Source: Microbacterium hydrothermale
Lineage (GTDB): Bacteria; Actinomycetota; Actinomycetes; Actinomycetales; Microbacteriaceae
Assembly (NCBI RefSeq): GCF_004854025.1
Contig: NZ_STGM01000001.1
Span: 248,001-312,000 of the forward strand
Direction: 5' to 3'
DNA length: 64,000 nucleotides
Shown here: one piece after another, positions 16,897 through 26,252 of the stretch
Numbering within the stretch: the stretch's first letter is position 1
How the letters are laid out: each line of letters starts with the position of its first letter
Notes under the pieces: generated by a model
Seen by the model: the letters and a program-made list of their open reading frames with translations, nothing else
Told to the model about the DNA's origin: nothing
The model's database searches: none
Program-made: the position numbers and the translations under genes

Positions 16897-18270
16897 ATGA
16901 GCACACTCGTCACCGATTCCGGAGACCGCACCCCCGGACAGCCGGACTGGGAATCGGCCGAGACCCTGGCCATCCGCGGCGGACGTCCGCTGCGCGGAAC
17001 GGTCGAGGTCAAGGGCGCGAAGAACCTCGTGACCAAGGCGATGGTGGCGGCCCTCCTGGGCGAGACCACGAGCACCCTGCGCGACGTCCCGATGATCAGC
17101 GACGTCAAGGTCGTCCGTTCGCTCCTCGAGGTGCACGGCGTCACGGTCACCGAGGGCGAGGAAGAGGGCACCCTGCACCTCGACCCCTCGGGCGCCGTCG
17201 CCGCGCACTTCGAGGAGATCGACGCGCACGCCGGGGCGTCTCGCATCCCGATCCTCTTCTGCGGCCCCCTGCTGCACCTGCTCGGCGAGGCGCTCATCCC
17301 CGACCTCGGCGGATGCCGCATCGGCGACCGCCCCATCAACTTCCACATGGACGCGCTGCGCGCCTTCGGTGCGGTCGTCGACAAGAGCTACGAGGGCATC
17401 CGCATCACGGCCCCCAACGGCCTGCACGGGGCGAACATCACGCTGCCGTACCCCAGCGTCGGCGCCACCGAGCAGGTGCTGCTGACCGCCGTGCGCGCCA
17501 AGGGCGTGACGGAGCTGCGCAACGCGGCGATCGAGCCCGAGATCATGGACCTGATCGCCGTGCTGCAGAAGATGGGCGCGATCATCTCCTACGAGCCCAA
17601 CCGCGTGATCTTCATCGAGGGCGTCGACAGCCTCGTCGGCTACGACCACCGCGCGATCTTCGACCGCAACGAGGCCGCCTCCTGGGCCTGCGCGGCGCTC
17701 GCGACCGACGGCGAGATCTTCGCCAAGGGCGCGCGTCAGCAGGACATGCTCACGTTCCTCAACGTCTTCCGCAAGGCCGGCGGCTGGTTCGACGTGCGCG
17801 AGGACGGCATCCTGTTCCGTCGCGGCGAGGCCCTGAAGCCCGTGATGGTCGAGACCGACGTGCACCCCGGCTTCATGACCGACTGGCAGCAGCCGCTCAT
17901 CGTCGCGCTCACGCAGGCCACCGGAACCTCGACCGTGCACGAGACGGTCTACGAGAACCGGCTCGGGTTCACCGCGGCCCTGAACAAGATGGGCGCCGAC
18001 ATCGTCGTGCACCCGAAGGGCATCGACAGCCCCGATCGCCGCGTCCCGCGTCGCGACCTCGAGCAGGCCGCCGTCATCAACGGACCGACCCCCCTGCACG
18101 CCGCCGACGTCGAGGTTCCCGACCTGCGCGGCGGGTACAGCTACGTCATCGCGGCCCTCGCGGCCGAGGGCGAGTCGACCGTCCGCAACATCGGGATCAT
18201 CCGGCGCGGCTACGAGAAGTTCCTCGAGAAGCTCACGGCCCTGCACGCCGACTTCGACGTCGTGGGCTGA
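16897..18270 (+). CDS. murA: UDP-N-acetylglucosamine 1-carboxyvinyltransferase
   Basis: The 457-residue enzyme adds enolpyruvate to UDP-GlcNAc, the first committed step of peptidoglycan synthesis. The catalytic cysteine (fosfomycin target) is residue 140 in LGGCRIGDRP, and the conserved Lys-Asn pair is K42-N43 in GAKNLVTK. An N-terminal extension of about 20 residues precedes the fold. ATG 16897 lies downstream of GAGGTCC. It begins a run of envelope genes (plsC, gpsA, ddl) in the same direction with tight spacing. Confidence 0.95.
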   Translation: MSTLVTDSGDRTPGQPDWESAETLAIRGGRPLRGTVEVKGAKNLVTKAMVAALLGETTSTLRDVPMISDVKVVRSLLEVHGVTVTEGEEEGTLHLDPSGAVAAHFEEIDAHAGASRIPILFCGPLLHLLGEALIPDLGGCRIGDRPINFHMDALRAFGAVVDKSYEGIRITAPNGLHGANITLPYPSVGATEQVLLTAVRAKGVTELRNAAIEPEIMDLIAVLQKMGAIISYEPNRVIFIEGVDSLVGYDHRAIFDRNEAASWACAALATDGEIFAKGARQQDMLTFLNVFRKAGGWFDVREDGILFRRGEALKPVMVETDVHPGFMTDWQQPLIVALTQATGTSTVHETVYENRLGFTAALNKMGADIVVHPKGIDSPDRRVPRRDLEQAAVINGPTPLHAADVEVPDLRGGYSYVIAALAAEGESTVRNIGIIRRGYEKFLEKLTALHADFDVVG

Positions 18271-18274
18271 CACC

Positions 18275-19021
18275 GTGGCGACCTCCTCCTCGCCTGAGAA
18301 GAGCCGCCCGAGCGCGTTCTGGCCGCTCGCCGCGATCATCGTGCCCGTGACCGGACTGTTCGCGCGCATCGAGATCCGCGGTGTCGAGAACCTCCCGAAA
18401 GACGGGGCGTACGTGCTCGCCCCGAACCACAACTCGGAGTTCGACCCGGTGATCGTCGCGGTCGCCGTGTGGCGCCTCGGTCGCGCGCCGCGGTTCATGG
18501 CGAAGGAGAGCCTGTTCCGGGTGCCCGTGCTGGGTGCGGCGCTGAAGGCGACGGGCATGGTGCCCGTCCCGCGCACCTCGACGAGCGCCAACCAGTCGAT
18601 GAAGGCGGCCGAGCAGATCGCCCGCGACGGCCGCGGGGTCATCGTCTACGCCGAGGGCACTCTCACGCGCGACCCCGACCTGTGGCCGATGCGCGGCAAG
18701 ACCGGCGCCGTGCGCCTCGCCCTCGCCGGCGATCTGCCGCTCATCCCGATGGCGCAGTGGGGCGTGCAGCAGATCCTGCCGCGCTACGGCAAGCTGCGCT
18801 TCCCCCGTCGCTCGCGAGTGATCGTCGAGTTCGGGCCGGCGATGGACATGTCGGAGTACGCCGCCGCGCCCACCCAGCCCGCGACATTGACCCGCGCGAC
18901 CGACGCGATGATGAACCGCATCACCGAGATGCTCTCGGGCATCCGCGGACTGCCCGCGCCCGCCGAACGCTGGAACCCGTCGCAGCACGGACAGAACGAA
19001 ACGGGCCGCCTTGACGCGTAA
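18275..19021 (+). CDS. plsC: 1-acyl-sn-glycerol-3-phosphate acyltransferase
   Basis: The 248-residue acyltransferase converts lysophosphatidate to phosphatidate at the inner face of the membrane. The catalytic block appears as NHNSEFDPV (a variant of the HX4D motif, near residue 50), followed by FMAKESLF and YAEGTLTRDP. A hydrophobic N-terminal stretch may dip into the membrane. The GTG start comes four bases after murA, and the 3' end overlaps gpsA, so it is in the same operon. Confidence 0.9.
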   Translation: MATSSSPEKSRPSAFWPLAAIIVPVTGLFARIEIRGVENLPKDGAYVLAPNHNSEFDPVIVAVAVWRLGRAPRFMAKESLFRVPVLGAALKATGMVPVPRTSTSANQSMKAAEQIARDGRGVIVYAEGTLTRDPDLWPMRGKTGAVRLALAGDLPLIPMAQWGVQQILPRYGKLRFPRRSRVIVEFGPAMDMSEYAAAPTQPATLTRATDAMMNRITEMLSGIRGLPAPAERWNPSQHGQNETGRLDA

Positions 19022-20153
19022 GAGTCAGACGCCGATCGCGGGGCCGAAGGTCGCCGTCGTCGGTGCGGGCAGCTGGGGCACGACGTTCGGCAAGATCCTC
19101 GCCGACGGCGGAGCGTCCGTGGTCATGTGGGCGCGGCGACCCGAGCTGGCCGCCGAGATCACCGAGTCCAAGCGCAACAGCCGCTACCTCTCGGGCATCA
19201 ACCTTCCGCGCACGATGACGGCCACGACCGACCTCGCCGAGGCGCTGCGCGGGGCCGAGCAGATCTACCTGTCGGTGCCGAGCCAGTCGCTGCGCGAGAA
19301 CCTCGCCGCGATCCGGCCCTTCGTCGAAGACACCGACGTGCCGCTGGTGTCGCTCATGAAGGGCGTCGAGAAGTCGTCGGGCCTGCGCATGAGCCAGGTC
19401 ATCGAGCAGGTGCTGGAGTGCGATCCGGCGCGCATCGCGGTGGCATCCGGTCCCAACCTCGCCCTTGAGATCGCGCGCGAGCAGCCGACGGCCGCCGTCA
19501 TCAGCTCGCTCAGCCCCGAGACGGCGGAGGCCGTGGCCCGGCGGGCGCGCAACCGGTACTTCCGCTCCTTCGTGAACACCGACGTCATCGGCACCGAGTT
19601 CGGCGGCGTGCTGAAGAACCTCATCGCCGTGGCGATCGGGATCGTCGACGGGGTGGGGTACGGCGAGAACACCAAGGCGTCGATCATCACGCGCGGCCTC
19701 GTCGAGATGACCGACTTCGCCGTCGCACAGGGCGCGCAGCCCGAGACGCTGCAGGGCCTCGCGGGACTGGGAGACCTCATCGCGACGTGCCAGTCGCCGC
19801 TCAGCCGCAACAACACGGCGGGGCGACTGCTCGGGCAGGGGTACGGCTACAAAGAGGTCGTCACCCAGATGCAGCAGACCGCCGAGGGGCTGGCATCCGT
19901 GGCCCCCGTGCTCCAGCTCGCGAAGCAGGTCGGTGTCGACATGCCCATCGTGCAGCAGGTGAAGATGGTGCTCGACGGGACGATGGATCCCCGTGACATC
20001 GCGCCGCACCTGACGACAGACGACGACCAGCCGCAGGGCGAGAGGACGCAGAATGACCAGACCGGTGGTGGTGGTGCTCTTCGGCGGGCGCTCCAGCGAG
20101 CATTCGATCAGTTCCGCCACGGCGGGCGGGGTGCTGCGGGCGATCGACCGTGA
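19011..20153 (+). CDS. gpsA: glycerol-3-phosphate dehydrogenase [NAD(P)+]
   Basis: The 380-residue enzyme makes sn-glycerol-3-phosphate from dihydroxyacetone phosphate for lipid synthesis, supplying the substrate chain that leads to PlsC. The Rossmann motif VGAGSWGTTFGK lies at about residues 17-28, and the catalytic lysine region is FGGVLKNLIAVA. The likely TTG start overlaps plsC by 11 bases. The frame stays open 101 bases into ddl, giving an extra tail of about 35 residues beyond the usual end (MDPRDIAPHL). That tail is odd; a lost stop or a frameshift near 20030 is possible. Confidence 0.92.
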   Translation: MTRKSQTPIAGPKVAVVGAGSWGTTFGKILADGGASVVMWARRPELAAEITESKRNSRYLSGINLPRTMTATTDLAEALRGAEQIYLSVPSQSLRENLAAIRPFVEDTDVPLVSLMKGVEKSSGLRMSQVIEQVLECDPARIAVASGPNLALEIAREQPTAAVISSLSPETAEAVARRARNRYFRSFVNTDVIGTEFGGVLKNLIAVAIGIVDGVGYGENTKASIITRGLVEMTDFAVAQGAQPETLQGLAGLGDLIATCQSPLSRNNTAGRLLGQGYGYKEVVTQMQQTAEGLASVAPVLQLAKQVGVDMPIVQQVKMVLDGTMDPRDIAPHLTTDDDQPQGERTQNDQTGGGGALRRALQRAFDQFRHGGRGAAGDRP

Positions 20154-21138
20154 CCGCTTCCGGGTCATCCCGGTCGGCATCACCCGCGACGGCGCCTTCG
20201 TCCTCGAGGACGACGACCCCGACAAGTTCGCGCTGATCCCCGCCGCCCTGCCCGAGGTGCGCGACAACGGCACCCGCGTGCGGCTGCCCGACTCGACGCT
20301 CTCGCGCGAGTGGACGGTGACGGATGCCGCGGGCACGCGCTCGCTCGGCGAGGTTGACGTCGTGCTGCCGATCCTGCACGGCCGCTTCGGCGAGGACGGC
20401 ACGGTGCAGGGTCTGCTCGAGCTGCTCGGCATCCCGTACGCCGGTGGGGGCGTGCTGATGTCGGCGATCGGCATGAACAAGCACGTGACGAAGCAGGTGC
20501 TCCGCGCCGCGAACGTGCCGGTGGTGCCCTGGGTGGCCGTCACGCGCGCCGACCTCGCCCGCGACCGCGGTCTCTGGGAGCGCCGCATGCGTGCGCTCGA
20601 CCTGCCGGTGTTCGTCAAGCCGAACGAGGCGGGTTCCAGCGTCGGCGTCACCAAGGTGTCGCGCTGGGAGGATCTGGATGCCGCGCTCGACATCGCCTTC
20701 GCCGAGGACGGCCTCGTGCTGGTCGAGAAGGCCATCGTCGGCCGCGAGGTGGAGTGCGGCGTGCTGCCCGGCCGCGACGGCGGGCCCGTGCGCGTGAGCG
20801 TCGCGGGAGAGATCGTCGTCACCGGTCGCGAGTTCTACGACTTCGAGGCGAAGTACCTCGATGCGCCCGGCGTCGAACTGGTGTGCCCCGCCGACCTGGC
20901 CGACGGCGAGCTCGCCGAGATGCAGCGGATCGCCGCGCAGGCGTTCGAGGCGATTGGCGGACAGGGCCTCGCGCGGGTCGACTTCTTCTACACGGGGACC
21001 GAGTTCTACGTGAACGAGGTCAACACCATGCCCGGGTTCACGCCGATCTCGATGTTCCCGACCTGCTGGATCGCCTCGGGGCTGTCGTACCCCGACCTGA
21101 TCAGCGATCTGCTGGACGCCGCGCTCGAGAAGGCCTGA
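20053..21138 (+). CDS. ddl: D-alanine--D-alanine ligase
   Basis: The 361-residue ATP-grasp enzyme joins two D-alanines for the peptidoglycan stem peptide. The N-terminal FGGRSSEHSISSATA motif, the ATP-grasp stretch FVKPNEAGSSVGVTKV and the C-terminal NEVNTMPGFTPISMFP are the family landmarks. The last contains the magnesium ligands and the serine-methionine region. It starts inside the 3' end of gpsA in another frame, so translation may be coupled. It ends the murA-plsC-gpsA-ddl run. Confidence 0.96.
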   Translation: MTRPVVVVLFGGRSSEHSISSATAGGVLRAIDRDRFRVIPVGITRDGAFVLEDDDPDKFALIPAALPEVRDNGTRVRLPDSTLSREWTVTDAAGTRSLGEVDVVLPILHGRFGEDGTVQGLLELLGIPYAGGGVLMSAIGMNKHVTKQVLRAANVPVVPWVAVTRADLARDRGLWERRMRALDLPVFVKPNEAGSSVGVTKVSRWEDLDAALDIAFAEDGLVLVEKAIVGREVECGVLPGRDGGPVRVSVAGEIVVTGREFYDFEAKYLDAPGVELVCPADLADGELAEMQRIAAQAFEAIGGQGLARVDFFYTGTEFYVNEVNTMPGFTPISMFPTCWIASGLSYPDLISDLLDAALEKA

Positions 21139-21187
21139 GCCGGCGGGGCGCCGCCCGCCGACTCCGTGCGGTGGGCCCCTGGCCCGT

Positions 21188-21697
21188 CTAGGGCGTCGGC
21201 GTCGGGGTGGGGGAGGCCGTCGCGTCGGAGGCGGTGGTGCACACCGATCCGGTCGGCTGCAGATACGACCGGATCAGGGGGCCGAGCGCTTGCGCGACGT
21301 CGCCGCTGCTGGCCTCTTCGTAATCGAGGTAGACCTGCAGCGCCGGCGTGCGGCCGAAGGTCGTGAGCGTGTAGCGGTTCTCGGCGGCCTGCGACTCGTC
21401 GACCAGCCAGTCCACGCCGTCGAACGAGCGGCAGGGCAGGGTCGAGGGGCCGGGGGTCTCGAGGCCGCAGGTCATGAGGATCGCGGCGGGGTCGCCCCAC
21501 GCTCCGGTCGCCTGCGCGTCGGTCCACCGACGCTCCTGTCCCGAGATCGTCTGCGGCAGGCGAGCGACGATGTTCGCGCACGCGGGGTCGTTGGCATCCT
21601 TCGCGGGCTCCATCGCGACCGTCGTGCTGCACGCCGCGAGGCCCGGGAGCAGGGCGAGAGCGGTCAGCAGGGCGAGGGGACGACGGGAGCGGGGCAC
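21188..21697 (-). CDS. DUF3515 family lipoprotein
   Basis: The 169-residue protein has a lipoprotein signal ending GLAAC and a mature domain matching the actinobacterial DUF3515 pattern: an early DPACANIVARLP, a TCG motif after GDPAAILM, and FDGVDWLVDE. It ends in Thr-Pro repeats. Function is unknown. The family is typically found between ddl and thiL, exactly the position here, but on the opposite strand. It converges on ddl and diverges from thiL, whose -10 box lies just upstream. Confidence 0.85.
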   Translation of the reverse strand: MPRSRRPLALLTALALLPGLAACSTTVAMEPAKDANDPACANIVARLPQTISGQERRWTDAQATGAWGDPAAILMTCGLETPGPSTLPCRSFDGVDWLVDESQAAENRYTLTTFGRTPALQVYLDYEEASSGDVAQALGPLIRSYLQPTGSVCTTASDATASPTPTPTP

Positions 21698-21722
21698 CCC
21701 TCCAGGCTAATAGCGTGGGAGG

Positions 21723-22727
21723 GTGACCGACGCCGACACCAGCCGTGAGACCACCGTGGGAGACCTGTCCGAGGGGCAGATCCTCCGCGGCATCCTGGAC
21801 CGCCTTCCGCCCTCGCAGGCGCCGGTCGGTCCGGGCGACGATGCCGCTGTCCTCGCGATGCCCGACGGGCGCGTGGTCGCCACCACCGACACGCTCGTGC
21901 ACGGTCCGGACTTCCGGCTGGCGTGGTCGGCGCCCTTCGACCTCGGCTTCAAGGCCGCCGCGGTCAACCTCGCCGACGTCGCGGCCATGGGGGCGCGGCC
22001 GGTCGCCCTGCTCGTCGCCCTCGCGATGCCCGACAAGACGCCGGTGTCGTTCGTGCGGGCGCTCGCGGACGGTCTCGCGGCCGCGTGCGCGGAGCTCGCC
22101 CCCGGCTGCGCGGTCGAGGGCGGCGACCTCACGGTCTCGGACACCCTCACCCTCGCGGTCACGGCCCTCGGCAGCCTCGACGGCCGTGACCCGGTGCGCC
22201 GTTCGGGGGCTCGCGCGGGTGACGGGGTCTACGTCATCGGCGAACTCGGCGAGGCCGCGCGGGGACTCGAGATCCTCTTCCGGCGCTTCACCGACGACGA
22301 CGGGGCCCCTCTCGCGCTGACCCCGGAGGCCCGCGCGGCGCTCGACCCCGTCGACGCGCGGGCCGTCTCGCGTCAGCTCGCCCCGCGCCCGCCGATCGCC
22401 GCGGCCCTGGAGGCCGCGGCATCCGGCGCCACCGCGATGATGGACCTCTCCGACGGACTGGTGCTGGATGCCACGCGCCTGGCCGACGCGTCCGACGTCA
22501 CGATCGAGATCGACAGCGCCACCCTCGGCGAGGAGCCGGTCCGCGCGCTCGACGGCGGCGAGGACCACGGTTTCCTCGTCACCTTCGCCCCGGATGCCGC
22601 TCCCCTCGGCCGCCGCATCGGATCGGTCGTCTCGCGGACGACCGACGCGGTGCGGGTTGACGGCCGCGCGTGGGAGGGCCCGGGCGGGTGGGATCCCTAC
22701 CGGGATTGGGACGCGCGCCGCGGCTGA
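21723..22727 (+). CDS. thiL: thiamine-monophosphate kinase
   Basis: The 334-residue enzyme phosphorylates thiamine phosphate to thiamine diphosphate. Family motifs of the PurM/ThiL fold are present: GPGDDAAVL (about residues 36-44), a conserved TTDTLVHGPDF, FKAAAVNLADVAAMGA with the metal-binding aspartate, and MDLSDGLVLDA near residue 240. The GTG start lies six bases after TAGCGT, which suggests a leaderless message, although GGGAGG overlaps the same space. No TPP riboswitch is seen. Confidence 0.93.
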   Translation: MTDADTSRETTVGDLSEGQILRGILDRLPPSQAPVGPGDDAAVLAMPDGRVVATTDTLVHGPDFRLAWSAPFDLGFKAAAVNLADVAAMGARPVALLVALAMPDKTPVSFVRALADGLAAACAELAPGCAVEGGDLTVSDTLTLAVTALGSLDGRDPVRRSGARAGDGVYVIGELGEAARGLEILFRRFTDDDGAPLALTPEARAALDPVDARAVSRQLAPRPPIAAALEAAASGATAMMDLSDGLVLDATRLADASDVTIEIDSATLGEEPVRALDGGEDHGFLVTFAPDAAPLGRRIGSVVSRTTDAVRVDGRAWEGPGGWDPYRDWDARRG

Positions 22728-22797
22728 GACCGGGACCCTCTCCGACGGCCGACGGGAGCCGGCGGGCCGAACGGCCGGGGCGTCGCCCCGGGTGCGG

Positions 22798-23361
22798 TCA
22801 CGACGCGGGGCGTCCCCACCACATCGTCGTGTCGCCGTAGGCGCGGTCGCGGTCGGCCTCGAGACCCACCGCGTCCCACGCGGGTGCGGGGGAGCGCTTC
22901 GCTCGTTCCACGATGACCGTGGCGTCGGGGCCGAGCCGCGGCGCGAGGGCGACGAGCACCGCCGTGAGCTCGGCCTCGCCGACGTCGTAGGGCGGATCGA
23001 TGAAGACCAGGTCCCACGTCTGCGCGGATGCCGCGAGGTAGGTCGTGACGTTCGCGCGGTGCACGCGCGCGGGGGCGGAGACGCCCGCCGTGCGCAGTCT
23101 CTCGGCGTTCTTGCGGATGAGGGCGGCGGCGGGAGCCGCGAGTTCGACCAGGTCGGCCGAGGCGGCGCCGCGGCTGAGGCTCTCGAGGCCCAGCGCGCCG
23201 GAACCGGCGTACAGGTCGGCGACGCGGGCGTCGTCGACGAGGCCCGCGGCGTCGAGGGCGCCGAAGAGCGACTCGCGGACGCGGTCGCTCGTGGGGCGCG
23301 TGCCCTTCGGGGGGACGTCGAGGACGGTGCCGCCGGCGCGGCCCGAGATGATGCGCGTCAC
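22798..23361 (-). CDS. rsmD: 16S rRNA (guanine966-N2)-methyltransferase
   Basis: The 187-residue SAM-dependent methyltransferase modifies G966 of 16S rRNA. It starts MTRIISGRAGG and shows the family motifs RPTSDRVRESLFGAL, the SAM-binding LYAGSGALGLESLSRGA, and the catalytic FIDPPYD. GTG 23361 is the start. In actinobacteria it usually neighbours recG and coaD. Here it diverges from recG, with both starts about 80 bases apart. Confidence 0.93.
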   Translation of the reverse strand: MTRIISGRAGGTVLDVPPKGTRPTSDRVRESLFGALDAAGLVDDARVADLYAGSGALGLESLSRGAASADLVELAAPAAALIRKNAERLRTAGVSAPARVHRANVTTYLAASAQTWDLVFIDPPYDVGEAELTAVLVALAPRLGPDATVIVERAKRSPAPAWDAVGLEADRDRAYGDTTMWWGRPAS

Positions 23362-23443
23362 CGCTCCAGCCTAGGGTTCCCGACTGCCGGGAATCGGTTG
23401 CGCCCGGCGCGGGCATGTCGGAGGTCGTCCCTAGACTCGGACC

Positions 23444-25621
23444 ATGCCCGGTTTCTCGCTCGCCTCCCGTCTCGACGGGGCCGTCGGCGGCAAGACGGCG
23501 ACGGCGTTCGACAAGGCCTTCGGCGTCACGACGGTGGGCGAGCTCCTCGAGCACTACCCCCGGCGCTACGCGCGCCGCGGCGAGCTCACGCCGATCGCGA
23601 CCCTGCCGCTGGGCGAGCCCGTGACGATCGTCGCCGAGGTGGTCAGCGCGAGCGAACGCCGCATGCAGAACCGCCGCGGATCCCTGCTCGAGGTCGTCAT
23701 CAGCGACGGCGACGGACGCATGTCGCTCACGTTCTTCAACCAGCCCTGGCGGCTGAAAGACCTGACCCCCGGTCGGCGCGGCATCTTCTCGGGCAAGGTG
23801 GGCGAGTACCGCCGCCAGACGCAGCTGACCAACCCCGACTACGAGCTCTTCGACGACATCGCCGAGGCGCGCGCCGAGGCCGAGGTCACGGCCAAGCGGC
23901 CGATCCCGATCTATCCCGCGACGAGCACCGTGCCCAGCACCCTCGTGCAGAAGACGATCGCCCTCGTGCTCGACGGCCTGGGCGAGATCGACGATCCGCT
24001 GCCCGAAGACCTCCGCGCCCGTCGGGGGTTGCTGGGAGCCCGCGCGGCGCTCGAGCGCATCCACCGTCCCGAGAACGACGACGACATCCCGCCCGCGGTG
24101 GAGACCCTGCGCATGCAGGAGGCCTTCGTGCTGCAGACCGCCCTCCTCCAGCAGCGCCAGTTCGTGCGGGCGCTGTCGGCGGCGAAGAGGCCCGCCGCGC
24201 CCGGGGGGCTGCTCGAACGGTTCGACGCGATCCTGCCGTTCGAACTCACCCCCGACCAGCAGAGCGTGGGTGCGCAGCTCGCCGCCGATCTCGTCGGCGG
24301 TTGGCCGATGAACCGGCTCGTCCAGGGCGAGGTGGGATCGGGCAAGACCCTCGTCGCCCTGCGCGCGATGCTGCAGGTCGCCGAGTCGGGCGGGCAGTCC
24401 GCCCTCATCGCCCCCACCGAGGTGCTCGCCGGTCAGCACCTCCGCTCGATCGCGCGGATGCTGGGTCCGCAGCTCGCGCCCGAGCTCATGCCCACCCTGC
24501 TGACCGGGCAGATGCCGGCGGCCGAACGCCGCAAGGCGGCTCTGCGGGTGGCGTCCGGACAGGCGCGCATCGTCGTCGGCACCCACGCGCTGCTCAGCGC
24601 CACCACCACTTTCGCCGACCTCGGTTTCGTCGTCGTCGACGAGCAGCACCGGTTCGGCGTCGACCAGCGCGAGGCGCTGCGGTCGAAGGGCGACTCCCCG
24701 CACACGCTCGTCCTCACGGCGACCCCGATCCCGCGCACGGTGGCGATGACGGTGTTCGGCGACCTCGACGTCTCGACGATCCGCACCATGCCCGCGGGGC
24801 GAGCCGGCATCCAGTCATTCGTCGCCCCGCTGGCCGAGAAGCCCGGCTGGTTCGCACGGGTGTGGGACCGCGTGGCCGAAGAGGTCGCCCTCGGTCGGCA
24901 GGCGTTCGTCGTCTGCCCCGCGATCGACGCCGAGCAGGTGTCCGCCGACGGCAAGAGCGACGAACCCGCCGACGCGCCCGCCGCCGCGAGCGGCGAGGGC
25001 AACCGCACGCGTTGGGGCGTCGTGCAGGTCGAGGCGCTCCTGTCGAGGCTGCCCTCGTTCGCCGACATCCGCGTGCAGATCCTGCACGGCAAGATGGCCT
25101 CCGACGAGAAGGATGCCGTCATGCAGGCCTTCGCGCGGGGCGACATCGACGTGCTCGTCGCCACCACGGTCATCGAGGTCGGCGTCGACGTGCCGAACGC
25201 GTCGACGATGGTCATCCTCGAGGCCGACCGGTTCGGCGTCTCGCAGTTGCACCAGCTGCGCGGCCGCGTCGGCCGCGGGGGATTGCCGGGGTTGTGCCTG
25301 CTCGTCACCGAGGCGTCTCCGGGCACCTCGGCGCGCTCGCGCGTCGAGGCCGTCGCGGCGACCCTCGACGGGTTCGCCCTGGCCGAGGTCGACCTCGAGC
25401 TGCGCGGCGAGGGCGACGTCCTAGGGGGAGCGCAGTCGGGGGCGCGGTCGTCGCTGCGTCTGCTGCGGGTCGTCACCGACGCCGCCCTCATCACCGAGGC
25501 GCGGGCCGAGGGCGAGCGCGTGCTCGCCGACGATCCGACCCTCCAGCGGCATCCGGGCCTCGCCGCCGCCCTCGAACGCCGGGTCGGCGTCGAGGAGCGG
25601 GCCGCGCTGGCGAAGTCCTGA
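23444..25621 (+). CDS. recG: ATP-dependent DNA helicase RecG
   Basis: The 725-residue helicase rewinds stalled forks and moves Holliday junction branches. An N-terminal wedge/OB domain (about 1-170) precedes two RecA-like helicase domains. Walker A is GEVGSGKT (295-302), the DEXH box is DEQH (399-402), and TATPIPRT follows. The C-terminal LRGRVGRG motif is present. TAGACT ends six bases before ATG 23444, consistent with leaderless translation. The size matches actinobacterial RecG. Confidence 0.96.
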   Translation: MPGFSLASRLDGAVGGKTATAFDKAFGVTTVGELLEHYPRRYARRGELTPIATLPLGEPVTIVAEVVSASERRMQNRRGSLLEVVISDGDGRMSLTFFNQPWRLKDLTPGRRGIFSGKVGEYRRQTQLTNPDYELFDDIAEARAEAEVTAKRPIPIYPATSTVPSTLVQKTIALVLDGLGEIDDPLPEDLRARRGLLGARAALERIHRPENDDDIPPAVETLRMQEAFVLQTALLQQRQFVRALSAAKRPAAPGGLLERFDAILPFELTPDQQSVGAQLAADLVGGWPMNRLVQGEVGSGKTLVALRAMLQVAESGGQSALIAPTEVLAGQHLRSIARMLGPQLAPELMPTLLTGQMPAAERRKAALRVASGQARIVVGTHALLSATTTFADLGFVVVDEQHRFGVDQREALRSKGDSPHTLVLTATPIPRTVAMTVFGDLDVSTIRTMPAGRAGIQSFVAPLAEKPGWFARVWDRVAEEVALGRQAFVVCPAIDAEQVSADGKSDEPADAPAAASGEGNRTRWGVVQVEALLSRLPSFADIRVQILHGKMASDEKDAVMQAFARGDIDVLVATTVIEVGVDVPNASTMVILEADRFGVSQLHQLRGRVGRGGLPGLCLLVTEASPGTSARSRVEAVAATLDGFALAEVDLELRGEGDVLGGAQSGARSSLRLLRVVTDAALITEARAEGERVLADDPTLQRHPGLAAALERRVGVEERAALAKS

Positions 25622-25663
25622 GCCTTCCGCCTCGGCGCGACGGCCGCTCGATAGGCTGGCGGC

Positions 25664-26161
25664 ATGGACCCCCGGATCGCCGTCGTCCCCGGCTCGTTCG
25701 ACCCGCCCACCCTCGGACACCTCGACGTCATCCGGCGCGCGGCCGGTCTGTTCGACCAGCTCCACGTGCTGGTGGTGCACAACCCCGGCAAAGAGGCGAT
25801 GCTGCCCATCGCCCAGCGTCAGAGCCTGCTCGAGCAGTCGATCCAGGAGGCCGGCGTCGAGGGCGATGTGATCGTCGCGGCGTGGAGCATGGGCCTGCTC
25901 GTCGACTACGCGACCGATGTCGGCGCGAAGGTGCTCGTGAAGGGCATCCGCTCGCAGGTCGACGTGGCGTACGAGACCCCGATGGCGATCGTCAACCGCG
26001 ACCTCGCCCACGTCGAGACGGTGTTCCTGCTGCCCGATCCCTCCCACGCCCTGGTGTCCAGTTCGCTGGTGCGTCAGGTCGCCGGTCTCGGCGGAGACGT
26101 GTCGCCGTACGTGCCGCCCGCTGTGGCGCGGTTCCTCGACACCGGCGCGCGCGGACTCTGA
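25664..26161 (+). CDS. coaD: phosphopantetheine adenylyltransferase
   Basis: The 165-residue enzyme catalyses the fourth step of coenzyme A synthesis, joining AMP to 4'-phosphopantetheine. The nucleotidyltransferase motif [17 protein letters not shown] is at the N-terminus (the TxGH histidine near residue 18), and the SSSLVRQVA motif lies near residue 130. The length equals the family standard. TAGGCT ends six bases before the ATG. It follows recG by 42 bases with its own promoter-like box. Confidence 0.96.
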   Translation: MDPRIAVVPGSFDPPTLGHLDVIRRAAGLFDQLHVLVVHNPGKEAMLPIAQRQSLLEQSIQEAGVEGDVIVAAWSMGLLVDYATDVGAKVLVKGIRSQVDVAYETPMAIVNRDLAHVETVFLLPDPSHALVSSSLVRQVAGLGGDVSPYVPPAVARFLDTGARGL

Positions 26162-26252
26162 GCCTTCCCCTCGCGCGCCGACGCCGGCGCTCGCGCGACG
26201 CGTTCCGGCCGCCCGGCCTCCGTCCAGGGGCGCGCGGGTAGCATTGTCGACC

